The notes below the pieces were generated by a model that made no database searches, had not been told where the DNA came from, and worked only from the letters and a program-made list of their open reading frames with translations. From Cupriavidus laharis (GTDB lineage Bacteria > Pseudomonadota > Gammaproteobacteria > Burkholderiales > Burkholderiaceae), in assembly GCF_914271435.1 (NCBI RefSeq), contig NZ_CAJZAI010000013.1, positions 1-64,000 of the forward strand: a stretch of DNA of 64,000 bases, read 5' to 3'. Position numbers and translations under genes: made by a program. Shown here piece by piece: positions 10,728 through 19,842 of the stretch (position 1 is the first letter of the stretch; the number at the start of each line of letters is the position of its first letter).

Positions 10728-11911
10728 CGGTGGTTGCGGATCGGCACGTTCATCTCTTCGGGCTTGATCTCGCGCACGAGCTCGGGCACGCCCCAGGCAA
10801 AGGCCGGATCGACCTTGATCCTGAAGTGGTACATCGACTGCATGGCCTGGTGGTCTTCCTTGCGGAAGACCATCCTGCCCTTGGGCGTTTCAAACGCCAT
10901 GCCTTCCATGGCCGTGATCAGCTTTTCCGAGTTGGTGTCGCCACCGGTCTTCTTGAGCGCTTCCACCAGCGCGATGCCAGCCGACATGCCGCCGGCCGTG
11001 AAGAAGTCAGGCGGCGACTTGAACTTGCTGTAGTGGTTCGACACCAGCCACTCGTTGGCCTTGTTCTTCGGGATGCCGAAGTAGTAGTACGTGGCGCCCT
11101 CCATGCCCGGGAAGTTCTTGTAGCTGGCCATGGCCGGCAGGATATTGCCGCCGGTGGCGATCTCGATGCCATAGCGCTTCGGGTCGAGGTCCGCGATCTT
11201 GAACGGGTTGCCCGCGCCGGCCCAGATGATGAAGATCACCTTGCGGCCCGGCTTGTCCTTGAGCGCGTCGAACAGGCGCTGCGCACCGGCGGTGAAGTCG
11301 GTGGTGCTGGTTGGCAGGTATTCCTCATGGACGATCTTCGCGTTCTTCAGCGCGCCCTTGAACGCCTTCACGCCGTCGCGGCCGAAGGCGTAGTCCTGCG
11401 CCAGCGTGGCGATCTGCACGCCGGGCTTGTCCAGCGCGACGGCATTGGAAATGGCGTCCTGCGAGGAATTGCGGCCGGTGCGGAAGATATAGCGGTTCCA
11501 CTTGTCGCCGGTGATGGAGTCGGCCACGGCCGGCTCGACCAGCAGGATCTTTTTGTACTCCTCCGCCACAGGCAGCATGGCCAGCGCCGTGCCGGAGGAC
11601 GTCGGCCCCAGCGCGATATCGGCGCGGTCATCGCTGTAGGCAGCGGCAAGCTGGGCCTTGGCCACGTCAGGCTTGCCCTGGGTGTCCTTTTCGATCACCA
11701 CGAGCTTGTTGCCGTTGACGGTCATGGTGCCGTTGGTGGCGTACTCCAGGCCCATTATCAGGCCGGTCTGGGTCTGCCTGGCATAGGCTTCGAGCGCGCC
11801 GGTCTTGTCGTAGACGTGGGCAATGCGGATATCCCTGGCCAGCACACCGGCACTGGCGAGCAGGCTGGCGGCCAGCGCCACGGCATGGACGGCGATAGTG
11901 CGGCGTTGCAT
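10724..11911 (-). CDS. Periplasmic substrate-binding protein of the Liv-type ABC transporter
   Basis: A 395-residue type-I periplasmic binding protein (Peripla_BP_6 family). The signal peptide spans about residues 1-25 (RRTIAVHAVALAASLLASAGVLA, cleavage near VLA-RDIRI). The mature protein starts with IRIAHVYDKTGALEAYARQ and keeps the LGPTSSGTALAMLPVAEEYK segment that lines the ligand pocket. A GGAGGAG ribosome site precedes the start. It is the first structural gene of the transporter operon and sets the substrate range, which cannot be read from sequence. Ligase and oligomer-hydrolase neighbours favour an organic acid. Confidence 0.9.
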   Translation of the reverse strand: MQRRTIAVHAVALAASLLASAGVLARDIRIAHVYDKTGALEAYARQTQTGLIMGLEYATNGTMTVNGNKLVVIEKDTQGKPDVAKAQLAAAYSDDRADIALGPTSSGTALAMLPVAEEYKKILLVEPAVADSITGDKWNRYIFRTGRNSSQDAISNAVALDKPGVQIATLAQDYAFGRDGVKAFKGALKNAKIVHEEYLPTSTTDFTAGAQRLFDALKDKPGRKVIFIIWAGAGNPFKIADLDPKRYGIEIATGGNILPAMASYKNFPGMEGATYYYFGIPKNKANEWLVSNHYSKFKSPPDFFTAGGMSAGIALVEALKKTGGDTNSEKLITAMEGMAFETPKGRMVFRKEDHQAMQSMYHFRIKVDPAFAWGVPELVREIKPEEMNVPIRNHR

Positions 11912-12016
11912 GGTTGTCTCCTCCTTTTTTCGGTCTCTCGGTCTCGTCGGTCCTTCCAGCTTCTTGTTTCTGTTCTTGCCTGAAACCTCGCCCGGCCGGT
12001 CCGCCGAAGGCGGCCG

Positions 12017-12637
12017 TCAACGTGCCTGCAGGCCGTGCGTGATCATGTCGACGGCGGCATCGACCACCTTCTCCATCGAGGCGGGCCGCTTCCACAGCGC
12101 ATAGCGCATGCCCAGGAAGTTGCTGATGCCGATCAGGCACCAGGCGCGCACCTCGGCATCGCCGGGGCGAACCTCGCCCTGCTCCGCCGCGCGGCTCAGG
12201 CGCCGGCTGTAGAGATCGGCAAAGACCTGGAAGTAGCCGCTGTAGATGGTCTCGTCCACCGAATACGAGTCGAGCACGATCCGGTAGAGATTCTTGTGTC
12301 GGGAAACGAAGGACAGGAAGGCCTTCAGGCCCAGCCGTTCGGCCTCGATCTGGCTGGTGGCTGGCGCCACGTGCTTGCGCAGATGGGTGCGCAGCAGTTC
12401 GAGCATGTGCTGGACCAGCGCGCGGAAGACGTCTTCCTTGTCCTTGAAGTACAGGTAGAAGGTGCCCATGGCCACCTTGGCTTCCTGCGTGATCTCGGAA
12501 ATCGATGCAACGTAGTAGCCCTTCTCGCCGAACACCTTTTCGGCGGCACGCAGCAGGGACTCGCGCGTTTTCTGCCCGCGCGCGGTCTTGGGCGGGCAGA
12601 GGCCGGAGTCAGTCCTGCCGGATTCGGTCTGGGACAT
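12017..12637 (-). CDS. TetR-family transcriptional regulator
   Basis: A 206-residue repressor-like protein. The helix-turn-helix is clear: RESLLRAAEKVFGEKGYY, then ISEITQEAKVAMGTFYLYF and KDKEDVFRALV. The C-terminal ligand-binding half is divergent, as usual. ATG at 12637 is preferred over an upstream in-frame ATG because a GGAG site precedes it and the extra 46 codons show no domain. It lies 105 bp upstream of the transporter operon in the same direction, and is probably its local regulator, responding to an acyl-CoA or acid. Confidence 0.9.
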   Translation of the reverse strand: MSQTESGRTDSGLCPPKTARGQKTRESLLRAAEKVFGEKGYYVASISEITQEAKVAMGTFYLYFKDKEDVFRALVQHMLELLRTHLRKHVAPATSQIEAERLGLKAFLSFVSRHKNLYRIVLDSYSVDETIYSGYFQVFADLYSRRLSRAAEQGEVRPGDAEVRAWCLIGISNFLGMRYALWKRPASMEKVVDAAVDMITHGLQAR

Positions 12638-12671
12638 CGTGTCTCCACTGTGGCGCTCGGGCGCCCTCTGT

Positions 12672-12695
12672 GTGTGATACCACCGTGTGATACCA
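12672..12695. repeat. Tandem 11-bp direct repeat upstream of the tetR gene
   Basis: GTGTGATACCA occurs at 12672-12682 and again at 12685-12695, a 13-bp period, 35-58 bp upstream of the TetR start. It could be a double binding site for the regulator or another protein. This is seen in sequence only. Confidence 0.4.
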
Positions 12696-12876
12696 GCGTC
12701 CCGCGACCTGCCCGCCGTCCAGCCTCCTCTGCCCGGAGCGGCACCGCGAAACATGATGACTGATTCATGTTTCATCGTATAGAGGGCCGGAGGCAGATGT
12801 CAATTCATGGCTTTCCCGTAGCATGCGGCCCGGCTGCCCGCCAGCCTGCAGTGCCGCCCCGTTTCCGCTACGGCGC

Positions 12877-13257
12877 TCAGGCCAGGAAACGGTAGGTCCA
12901 CAAACCCAGCGCAGCGAGCAGCAGCGAACCGCCCAGATGGGTGACTACGTGCAGCAAGGCCCAGCCGTAGTCACCGGACATCACGTTGGCCAGCGCCTCG
13001 CTGGAAAAGGTGGAGAACGTGGTCAGGCCGCCGAGAAAGCCCGTGATGGCCAGCAGCCGCCATTCGGGCGGCAGCCCGGGATGGGAATCAAAGAAACCGA
13101 CGGCCAGCCCGATCAGGTAGCCGCCCAGCAGGTTCGCGGCCAGGGTGCCGTATGGCAAGGCCGGATTCAGGGTGTTCCACATGACCGAGACCCCCCACCG
13201 CAGCCAGGCGCCGAGCGCTGCGCCGACGCCGACCGCCACGAACCCTAGCGGCCCCAT
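12877..13257 (-). CDS. crcB: Fluoride exporter CrcB (Fluc channel)
   Basis: A 126-residue small membrane protein with four hydrophobic segments. It has the Fluc hallmark motifs GAALGAWLRWGV near the N-terminus, GTLAANLLGGYLIG in the second helix and GFLGGLTTFSTFSSE in the third, whose Thr/Ser/Phe residues line the fluoride path. It exports fluoride across the inner membrane as a dual-topology dimer. Its start overlaps the moaE stop by one base (TGATG), so it is translated from the moaE transcript. No fluoride riboswitch was seen, and the overlap leaves no room for one. Confidence 0.95.
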   Translation of the reverse strand: MGPLGFVAVGVGAALGAWLRWGVSVMWNTLNPALPYGTLAANLLGGYLIGLAVGFFDSHPGLPPEWRLLAITGFLGGLTTFSTFSSEALANVMSGDYGWALLHVVTHLGGSLLLAALGLWTYRFLA

Positions 13258-13757
13258 CAGTTCCCGCCGTCGCTGCCGACGTCAGCGCCGCTGGCATTGA
13301 AGGACGGGATCCCCCAGCGCTTCAGGGCGGCCTCGTCGGTCACGCGGGCATCGACCCAGCGTGCGCCTTCCGGCGTCTCTTCCTTCTTCCAGAATGGCGC
13401 TTCGGACTTGAGGTAGTCCATGATGAATTCGCACGCCGCAAATGCGTTGCCGCGGTGGGCGGACGCCACGGCCACCATCACGATCTGGTCCAGCGGCAGC
13501 AGCGGCCCGACGCGGTGGATGATGGTCACGCCCAGCAGTTCCCAGCGCGCGCAGGCGGCAGCCTCGATCTGCACGAGCGCCTTCTCGGTCATGCCCGGAT
13601 AGTGCTCGAGCTCCATCGCGCTGACGGCGCTGCCCTCGCTGACATCGCGCACGGTGCCGATGAAGCTTGCCACCGCGCCCACGCCGGGACGGCCGGCCCG
13701 CAGCGCCGCCACTTCGGCGCCGAGGTCAAAATCCTCGCGCTGTACTCTGACGCTCAT
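13257..13757 (-). CDS. moaE: Molybdopterin synthase catalytic subunit MoaE
   Basis: A 166-residue large subunit of molybdopterin synthase, which with MoaD thiocarboxylate puts two sulfurs into precursor Z (cPMP). Family motifs ASFIGTVRDVSEG, MELEHYPGM, HRVGPLLPLDQIVMVAV, SAHRGNAFAACEFIMDYLK and the lysine-bearing APFWKKEE are all present. It follows moaD by one base and precedes crcB with a one-base overlap, forming a moeA-moaD-moaE-crcB series. Confidence 0.96.
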   Translation of the reverse strand: MSVRVQREDFDLGAEVAALRAGRPGVGAVASFIGTVRDVSEGSAVSAMELEHYPGMTEKALVQIEAAACARWELLGVTIIHRVGPLLPLDQIVMVAVASAHRGNAFAACEFIMDYLKSEAPFWKKEETPEGARWVDARVTDEAALKRWGIPSFNASGADVGSDGGN

Positions 13758-13758
13758 T

Positions 13759-14016
13759 TCAGCCTCCGGTTACCGGCGGGAAGAAGGCCACTTCGCAGCC
13801 GTCGGCAATGGCCGTATCGGCGCGCGCCACGGCGTGGTCCACAGCCATGCGCAGCGCGCGGCCCTCGGCCAGGGTCTCGGCCCAGGCACCGCCGCGGGTG
13901 CGCAGCCACTGGCGCAGCTCGCCCACCGTGCGCACGTCGCCCGGGACTTCCGCGCGCTCCCCGGCAACGCCGAGCTGTTCGCGCACGCTGGCAAAGAAAC
14001 GTAGTTCGATGTTCAT
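13759..14016 (-). CDS. moaD: Molybdopterin synthase sulfur carrier subunit MoaD
   Basis: An 85-residue ubiquitin-like sulfur carrier. It begins MNIELRFFASVREQLG and ends in the required C-terminal di-glycine (PPVTGG), which becomes thiocarboxylated. ATG at 14016 fits the family N-terminus; an in-frame ATG eight codons upstream is less likely. It lies 30 bp after moeA and one base before moaE. Confidence 0.95.
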   Translation of the reverse strand: MNIELRFFASVREQLGVAGERAEVPGDVRTVGELRQWLRTRGGAWAETLAEGRALRMAVDHAVARADTAIADGCEVAFFPPVTGG

Positions 14017-14046
14017 CACGACTTCTTGCACCGTATGCACCGCCCG

Positions 14047-15288
14047 CTATGCCAGCAGGCCGTCAAACGGAATGAACTGCACGGTATCGCCGTGCGCGAT
14101 CGCCCGGTCGGGCGGGTTGTCGATCAGGCCGTCGCCCCACACCGTGGAGGTCAGCACGCCCGAGCTCTGGTTCGGGAACAGGTCCAGGCCGCCATTGGCA
14201 TTGAGGCGCGCGCGCAGGAATTCATTGCGGCGGTCGCCCTTCTTCAGTTCGAAGTCCGCGCGCAACGGCAGGCGCCGCGGCGTCACGTCGGCCACACCCT
14301 GCAGGCGCAGGATGAAGGGCCGCACGAACAGCAGGAAGGTAACGAAGCTGGACACCGGGTTGCCCGGCAGGCCCAGGAAGAACGCCGGATCGCTGCTGCC
14401 ATTGTTGACCTGCCCGAACGCCAGCGGCTTGCCCGGCTTGATGGCGATCTGCCACATGTCCAGGCGGCCCTCGGCTTCCACGGCGGGCTTGATGTGGTCT
14501 TCCTCGCCGACCGAAACGCCGCCCGAGGTGATGATCAGGTCGTGGCCCTGCGCGGCCTTGCGCAGGGTCTCGCGGGTAGCGGCCAGCGTATCGGGCACGA
14601 TGCCGAGGTCATTCACTTCGCAGCCCAGGTTCTCGAGCAGGCCGCGCAGCGTGAAGCGGTTCGAGTTGTAGATGGCGCCGGGCTTGAGCGGCTCGCCGGG
14701 CATGGCAAGTTCATCGCCCGTGAAGAACACGGCGACACGCACGCGCCGCACCACGTCCAGCCGCGCCTGGCCCACCGAGGCGGCCAGGCCCAGCGCCTGC
14801 GGCGTGAGCCGCGTGCCGGCGGGCAGGATCACGCTGCCGGCCTCGATATCCTCGCCGGCGCGACGGATCCACTCGCCGGACTGCGGGACGTGGTTGACGA
14901 TGACGTCGTTGCCATCGGCCACGCACTGCTCCTGCATCACCACAGCATCGGCACCGGGCGGAATCAGCCCGCCGGTGAAGATGCGCGCGGCGGTGCCGGG
15001 CGCCAGTTCGGTGCCGACATGGCCGGCCGGAATGCGCTGCGACACGGGCAGGCGCGTACCCACGGCGGGCACATCGGCGGCGCGCATCACATAGCCGTCC
15101 ATCGACGTATTATCGGCGGGCGGCACCTGCAGGGAACTGGTGACCGGCGCGGCCAGCACGCGGCCGTTGGCGGCCAGGGTGTCTACGTGCTCGACCTGAG
15201 CCAGCGGACGGGCGGCGGCCAGCAGGGCGTCGAGCGCCTGGGCCATGGTCAGCATCGGGGGGCGGGAAGACGCTGCAGCTTGGGTCAT
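14047..15288 (-). CDS. moeA: Molybdopterin molybdenumtransferase MoeA
   Basis: A 413-residue enzyme that inserts molybdate into adenylylated molybdopterin. Visible family parts are VPPADNTSMDGYVMRAADV near the N-terminus, the GGLIPPGADAVVMQEQ segment, the MoCF-binding core LIITSGGVSVGEEDHIKPAVE, and FFLGLPGNPVSSFVTFLLF. ATG at 15288 starts the conserved protein; an upstream extension of the frame carries no domain. It heads the moco series and follows thrC after 176 bp. Confidence 0.95.
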   Translation of the reverse strand: MTQAAASSRPPMLTMAQALDALLAAARPLAQVEHVDTLAANGRVLAAPVTSSLQVPPADNTSMDGYVMRAADVPAVGTRLPVSQRIPAGHVGTELAPGTAARIFTGGLIPPGADAVVMQEQCVADGNDVIVNHVPQSGEWIRRAGEDIEAGSVILPAGTRLTPQALGLAASVGQARLDVVRRVRVAVFFTGDELAMPGEPLKPGAIYNSNRFTLRGLLENLGCEVNDLGIVPDTLAATRETLRKAAQGHDLIITSGGVSVGEEDHIKPAVEAEGRLDMWQIAIKPGKPLAFGQVNNGSSDPAFFLGLPGNPVSSFVTFLLFVRPFILRLQGVADVTPRRLPLRADFELKKGDRRNEFLRARLNANGGLDLFPNQSSGVLTSTVWGDGLIDNPPDRAIAHGDTVQFIPFDGLLA

Positions 15289-15464
15289 GGTGAGATGTGT
15301 GGGTTCTGAGCGCCCATGAAAAACGGCCCGCGCATTGCACCGCACACGCTCTGTCGATCGGGCGGGCAATCCGGGGGCCGGGTCTGGGCCACGGCTAGCC
15401 TGATTGTAGCGAGTTGGCGCCGCCAAGGCATGCGGCGGCGCCGCAGCCACCTGGAAGCGCCCGC

Positions 15465-16913
15465 TTACAGGCCAGTATGGCCGGCGATGAAGGCCTTGAT
15501 CTGGCTGACGTCGTTGGCCATCACCTCGAAGCGCTGGGGCAGCTTCTCGATGCCTTCGAAGGCCGCCGGACGCTCCGGTTCATGGCCCAGCGCTTCGCGG
15601 ATAGTGTCGGCAAACTTGGCCGGCAGCGCGGTTTCCAGCACCACCATCGGGACGCCCGCGCCGAGATGCTCGCGCGCCACCTTGATGCCATCGGCGGTAT
15701 GGGTATCGATGGTGATGCCATAGCGCGCCGACAGGTCGCGGATGGTCGCCACGCGGTCCTCGTGTGTGCTGCGGCCCGAGACAAAGCCGAACTGGCCGCG
15801 GATACGATCGAATTCGGGCGTACCGGACAGGTCGAAACCGCCCTTCTCTTCGACGTCGCGGAACAGCGCCGCCAGCTTGCCGGCGTCCTGGCCGAGCAGG
15901 TCGAAAATAAAGCGCTCGAAGTTCGAAGCCTTCGAGATATCCATGCTCGGGCTCGACGTATGGTAGGTCTCGGCCGACTTGCGCACGCGGTACGCGCCGG
16001 TGCGGAAGAACTCGTCCAGCACGTCGTTCTCGTTGGTGGCCACCACCAGCTTGTCGATCGGCAGACCCATCATGCGCGCGATATGGCCGGCGCAGACGTT
16101 GCCGAAGTTGCCCGACGGCACGCAGAACGACACCTTCTGGCCCGGGCCCGTCGTCGCGAGCAGCCAGCCCTTGAAGTAGTACACCACCTGGGCCACCACG
16201 CGCGCCCAGTTGATCGAATTGACCGTGCCAATGCGCTGGCGTGCCTTGAATTCCAGGTCGTTCGAGACCGCCTTGACAATGTCCTGGCAGTCGTCGAACA
16301 CGCCTTCCACCGCCAGGTTGAAGATGTTCGGGTCCTGCAGGCTGAACATCTGCGCGGTCTGGAACGCGCTCATCTTGCGGTGCGGGCTCAGCATGAACAC
16401 GCGGATGCCGTGCTTGCCGCGCATCGCGTATTCGGCGGCGCTGCCGGTATCGCCCGAGGTGGCGCCCAGGATGTTGAGCTCCAGCCCGGCGCGGCCCAGC
16501 GCGTACTCGAACAGGTTGCCCAGCAACTGCATGGCCATGTCCTTGAAGGCCAGCGTCGGGCCGTTGGACAGGCCCAGCAGTTGCAGCTTGGCGCCGCCTT
16601 CTTCGCCGAGCGTGCGCAGCGGCGTGATGTCGGCGGTGTTGTCGCCGGGGCGGGCATTGCAGTACACCTCGGCGGTGTAGGTCTTGCGCGTCAGCGCGCG
16701 CAGGTCCTCGGCCGGGATGTCGTCGCAGAACTTGCTCAGGATCTCGAACGCCAGGTCGGCGTACGAGAGCTTGCGCCAGGCCTCCAGCTCATCGGCGGTG
16801 ACCTGCGGATACTGCACGGGCAGGTACAGGCCGCCGTCCGGCGCCAGGCCGCCCAGCAGGATCTCGGAGAAGGATTGCGGCACTTCATGGCCGCGGGTCG
16901 ACTGGTATTTCAT
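15465..16913 (-). CDS. thrC: Threonine synthase ThrC
   Basis: A 482-residue PLP enzyme that turns O-phosphohomoserine into threonine. It opens with MKYQSTRGHEVPQSFSEILL, typical of the proteobacterial long form, and the PLP lysine is in GPTLAFKDMAMQLLGN near residue 113. ATSGDTGSAAEYA is the phosphate-binding loop and VPSGNFGNVCAGHIA is also conserved. It lies 21 bp downstream of hom, so the last steps of threonine synthesis form one unit. Confidence 0.97.
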   Translation of the reverse strand: MKYQSTRGHEVPQSFSEILLGGLAPDGGLYLPVQYPQVTADELEAWRKLSYADLAFEILSKFCDDIPAEDLRALTRKTYTAEVYCNARPGDNTADITPLRTLGEEGGAKLQLLGLSNGPTLAFKDMAMQLLGNLFEYALGRAGLELNILGATSGDTGSAAEYAMRGKHGIRVFMLSPHRKMSAFQTAQMFSLQDPNIFNLAVEGVFDDCQDIVKAVSNDLEFKARQRIGTVNSINWARVVAQVVYYFKGWLLATTGPGQKVSFCVPSGNFGNVCAGHIARMMGLPIDKLVVATNENDVLDEFFRTGAYRVRKSAETYHTSSPSMDISKASNFERFIFDLLGQDAGKLAALFRDVEEKGGFDLSGTPEFDRIRGQFGFVSGRSTHEDRVATIRDLSARYGITIDTHTADGIKVAREHLGAGVPMVVLETALPAKFADTIREALGHEPERPAAFEGIEKLPQRFEVMANDVSQIKAFIAGHTGL

Positions 16914-16934
16914 GGGTCCGGAATATCCTGCCGC

Positions 16935-18245
16935 TCAGTTCAGTTCTTCCATGCGCAGGCGCGTGACCGCGGACAGCACGGTCGGCAGCGACTCGATCTT
17001 CGCGATGGCGGCATTGACGTGCTTCTCGCGCGTCACATGGGTCAGGATGATGATGTCGGTCTGCGGCTCGCCCTCGCGCGACTCCTTCTGCAGCATCGCG
17101 TCGATGGAGATGCCCCCTTCGGCCAGGATGCGCGTGATCTCGGCCAGCACGCCGGTCTCGTCCGCCACGCGCATGCGCAGGTAGTAGGCGCTGTTGATTT
17201 CCTCGATCGGCAGCACCGGCACGTTCGACAGCTCGTCCGGCTGGAACGCCAGGTGCGGCACGCGGTGGTTCGGGTCGGCGGTGTGCAGACGGGTCACGTC
17301 GACCAGGTCGGCGATCACGGCCGAGGCGGTCGGCTCGGCGCCGGCGCCCTTGCCGTAGTACAGCGTGGCGCCCACGGCGTCGCCCTGCACCAGCACGGCG
17401 TTCATTGCACCTTCCACGTTGGCGATCAGGCGCGTGGCCGGCACCAGCGTCGGGTGCACACGCAGCTCCACGCCGTCGTCGCGGCGGCGGGTAATGCCCA
17501 GCAGCTTGATGCGGTAGCCCAGTTCCTCGGCATACTTGATGTCGGTCGCGGCCAGCTTGGTGATGCCTTCCACGTGGGCCTTGTCGAACTGCACCGGCAT
17601 GCCGAAGGCGATGGCGCTCATCAGCGTGACCTTGTGCGCGGCGTCGACGCCCTCGATGTCGAAGGTCGGGTCGGCCTCGGCATAGCCGAGCTGCTGCGCT
17701 TCCTTCAGGACCGTATCGAAATCCAGGCCCTTGTCGCGCATCTCGGACAGGATGAAGTTGGTGGTGCCGTTGATGATGCCGGCGATCCACTGGATGCGGT
17801 TGGCGGTCAGGCCTTCGCGCAGCGCCTTGATGATGGGGATGCCGCCGGCCACCGCTGCTTCGAACGCGACGATCACGCCCTTGCGGCGCGCGGCTTCGAA
17901 GATCTCGTTGCCGTGCACGGCCAGCAGCGCCTTATTGGCGGTGACCACGTGCTTGCCGTTCTCGATGGCCTTGAGCACCAACTCGCGCGCGATGCCATAG
18001 CCGCCGATCAGCTCCACCACGATGTCGATGTCCGGGCGGGTCACCACCAGGTTGGCGTCGTTGACGATCTCGACTTCGCCGTTGGTCAGCTCGCGTGCGC
18101 GCTCGGTGTTGAGATCGGCCACCACGGCGATCTCGATGCTGCGGCCGGCGCGGCGGCGAATTTCTTCCTGGTTGCGCTTGAGCACGTTGAACGTGCCGCT
18201 ACCGACGGTACCGATGCCGAGCAGGCCAACTTTGATGGGGTTCAT
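16935..18245 (-). CDS. hom: Homoserine dehydrogenase
   Basis: A 436-residue NAD(P)-dependent enzyme reducing aspartate semialdehyde to homoserine. The Rossmann motif VGLLGIGTVGSGTFNVL is at the N-terminus, VVTANKALLAVHGNEIFEAA follows, and the catalytic region has GIINGTTNFILSEM and EADPTFDIEGVDAAHK. The C-terminal ACT domain (LRMRVADETGVLAEITRIL) suggests feedback control by threonine. ATG at 18245 is used; a TTG two codons upstream is the only nearby alternative. Confidence 0.97.
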   Translation of the reverse strand: MNPIKVGLLGIGTVGSGTFNVLKRNQEEIRRRAGRSIEIAVVADLNTERARELTNGEVEIVNDANLVVTRPDIDIVVELIGGYGIARELVLKAIENGKHVVTANKALLAVHGNEIFEAARRKGVIVAFEAAVAGGIPIIKALREGLTANRIQWIAGIINGTTNFILSEMRDKGLDFDTVLKEAQQLGYAEADPTFDIEGVDAAHKVTLMSAIAFGMPVQFDKAHVEGITKLAATDIKYAEELGYRIKLLGITRRRDDGVELRVHPTLVPATRLIANVEGAMNAVLVQGDAVGATLYYGKGAGAEPTASAVIADLVDVTRLHTADPNHRVPHLAFQPDELSNVPVLPIEEINSAYYLRMRVADETGVLAEITRILAEGGISIDAMLQKESREGEPQTDIIILTHVTREKHVNAAIAKIESLPTVLSAVTRLRMEELN

Positions 18246-18294
18246 GGACAATCTGACTCTAGGTTGCTAAGGATGAGTTGCAGCGGCCGCCCGA

Positions 18295-19578
18295 TCAGGC
18301 AGCCACCTTGCCGTGGCGTTTTCGGTACGCCTCCAGGAAGCGCGCGATGCGGTTGATCGCCTCGCGCAGGTCTTCCTCATGCGGCAGGAATACGATCCGG
18401 AAATGATCCGGCTTGGCCCAGTTGAAGCCGGAGCCCTGGACCAGCAGCACCTTGGACTCCTGCAGCAGTTCATAAATGAACTCCTGGTCGTCCTGCACCG
18501 GGTACATCGACAGGTCCAGCTTCGGGAACAGGTACAGCGCAGCCTTGGGCTTGACGCAGCTGACGCCGGGAATCGCTGTGATCAGCTCGTAGGCCAGGTC
18601 GCGCTGGCGGCGCAGGCGGCCGCCCTCGGCCACCAGGTCGTTGATGCTCTGGTAGCCGCCCAGTGCGGTCTGGATGGCCCACTGCCCCGGCACGTTGGCG
18701 CACAGGCGCATCGAGGACAGCATGTTCAGGCCCTCGATATAGTCCAGCGCCGGACGCTTGTCGCCCGACACCACCATCCAGCCCGCGCGGTAGCCGCACG
18801 AGCGGTAGTTCTTGGACAGGCCGTTGAACGTCACCGTCAGCACGTCGGTCGACAGCGAGGCGATCGACGTATGGGTATTGCCGTCGTACAGGACCTTGTC
18901 GTAGATCTCGTCGGCAAAGATGATCAGCCCGTGCTCGCGCGCGATGGCGACGATCTCCAGCAGCAGTTCGTCCGAGTACAGCGCGCCGGTCGGGTTGTTC
19001 GGGTTGATGATGACGATGCCCTTGGTATGCGGCGTGATGCGGGCGCGGATGTCATCCGGGTCAGGCATCCACTCGTTGGACTCGTCACAGATATAGTGGA
19101 CCGGCGTGCCGCCCGACAGGCTCACCGCAGCCGTCCACAGCGGGTAGTCCGGTGCCGGCACCAGGACCTCGTCGCCGCTGTTCAGCAGCGCGTTGACCGC
19201 CATCACGATCAGTTCCGAGGCGCCGTTGCCCACATAGATGTCTTCCAGGCCGACGCCCTGGATATTCTTCTGCTGGGTGTAATGCATGATCGCCTTGCGC
19301 GCGGCGAAAATGCCCTTGGAATCCGAATACCCTGCCGAATTCGGCAGGTTGCGCATCATGTCCTGCTGGATTTCCTCCGGGGCATCGAAACCGAATACGG
19401 CCAGGTTGCCGATATTCAGCTTGATGATCTTGTGTCCCTCTTCCTCCATCTGCTTGGCCTTTTCCAGCACCGGGCCGCGGATGTCGTAGCAAACGTTATT
19501 GAGTTTGTTGGATTTCTGGATGGGTTTCACGGCGATATCGGCGGAGGCGAAAACTGCCGCGTCGGCGGCAGCGAACAT
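18295..19578 (-). CDS. alaT: Alanine-type aminotransferase (AlaT/AlaA-like)
   Basis: A 427-residue class I/II PLP aminotransferase that makes alanine from pyruvate and glutamate in its best-known relatives. KSNKLNNVCYDIRGPVLEKA and KIIKLNIGNLAVFGFDAPEE are signatures of this subgroup, and the PLP lysine is in FNGLSKNYRSCGYRAGWMV. ATG at 19578 gives a short N-terminal extension before the conserved core; the exact start is uncertain. It is the first gene of the alaT-hom-thrC series, 49 bp before hom. Confidence 0.92.
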   Translation of the reverse strand: MFAAADAAVFASADIAVKPIQKSNKLNNVCYDIRGPVLEKAKQMEEEGHKIIKLNIGNLAVFGFDAPEEIQQDMMRNLPNSAGYSDSKGIFAARKAIMHYTQQKNIQGVGLEDIYVGNGASELIVMAVNALLNSGDEVLVPAPDYPLWTAAVSLSGGTPVHYICDESNEWMPDPDDIRARITPHTKGIVIINPNNPTGALYSDELLLEIVAIAREHGLIIFADEIYDKVLYDGNTHTSIASLSTDVLTVTFNGLSKNYRSCGYRAGWMVVSGDKRPALDYIEGLNMLSSMRLCANVPGQWAIQTALGGYQSINDLVAEGGRLRRQRDLAYELITAIPGVSCVKPKAALYLFPKLDLSMYPVQDDQEFIYELLQESKVLLVQGSGFNWAKPDHFRIVFLPHEEDLREAINRIARFLEAYRKRHGKVAA

Positions 19579-19665
19579 GGGAATCCGGATGGAGTGTCTC
19601 GGGGCGCCGTCCGCTGCGATGCAATGCAGTCTTGCCGCGAATGTGGCAGACACGGAGGCAAAAGC

Positions 19666-19671
19666 TATAAT
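19666..19671 (+). promoter_or_regulatory. Possible -10 element between divergent alaT and the Mth938-domain gene
   Basis: A perfect TATAAT stands in the divergent region. No good -35 box was found 16-18 bp upstream (GTGGCA is there), so this is a weak promoter call. Confidence 0.3.
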
Positions 19672-19842
19672 TTATCGGATTATGACAGACTTCGGCAGCA
19701 ATTCTTGCATTGCAGCGTGCCTCGGGGGAACCCGCCGCCGGCGCCTGCATCCCGCCGTCAACCCGCTGCCTGCCCGCGCTGCCGGCCATCCGCCCCGCGG
19801 AAGGCGTCGCTGCGCCAGCCAGGCGGCCTCCGGGGCCCCCAA

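Noticed and set aside
13257..14046. Fluoride riboswitch ahead of crcB or moco riboswitch ahead of the molybdopterin genes
   Set aside because: crcB overlaps moaE, and the gaps in the moeA-moaD-moaE series are too short. Nothing resembling either aptamer was seen upstream of moeA.
15414..18356. 980-residue open frame on the plus strand opposite thrC and hom
   Set aside because: Spans two well-supported genes on the opposite strand and shows no motif; a high-GC shadow frame.
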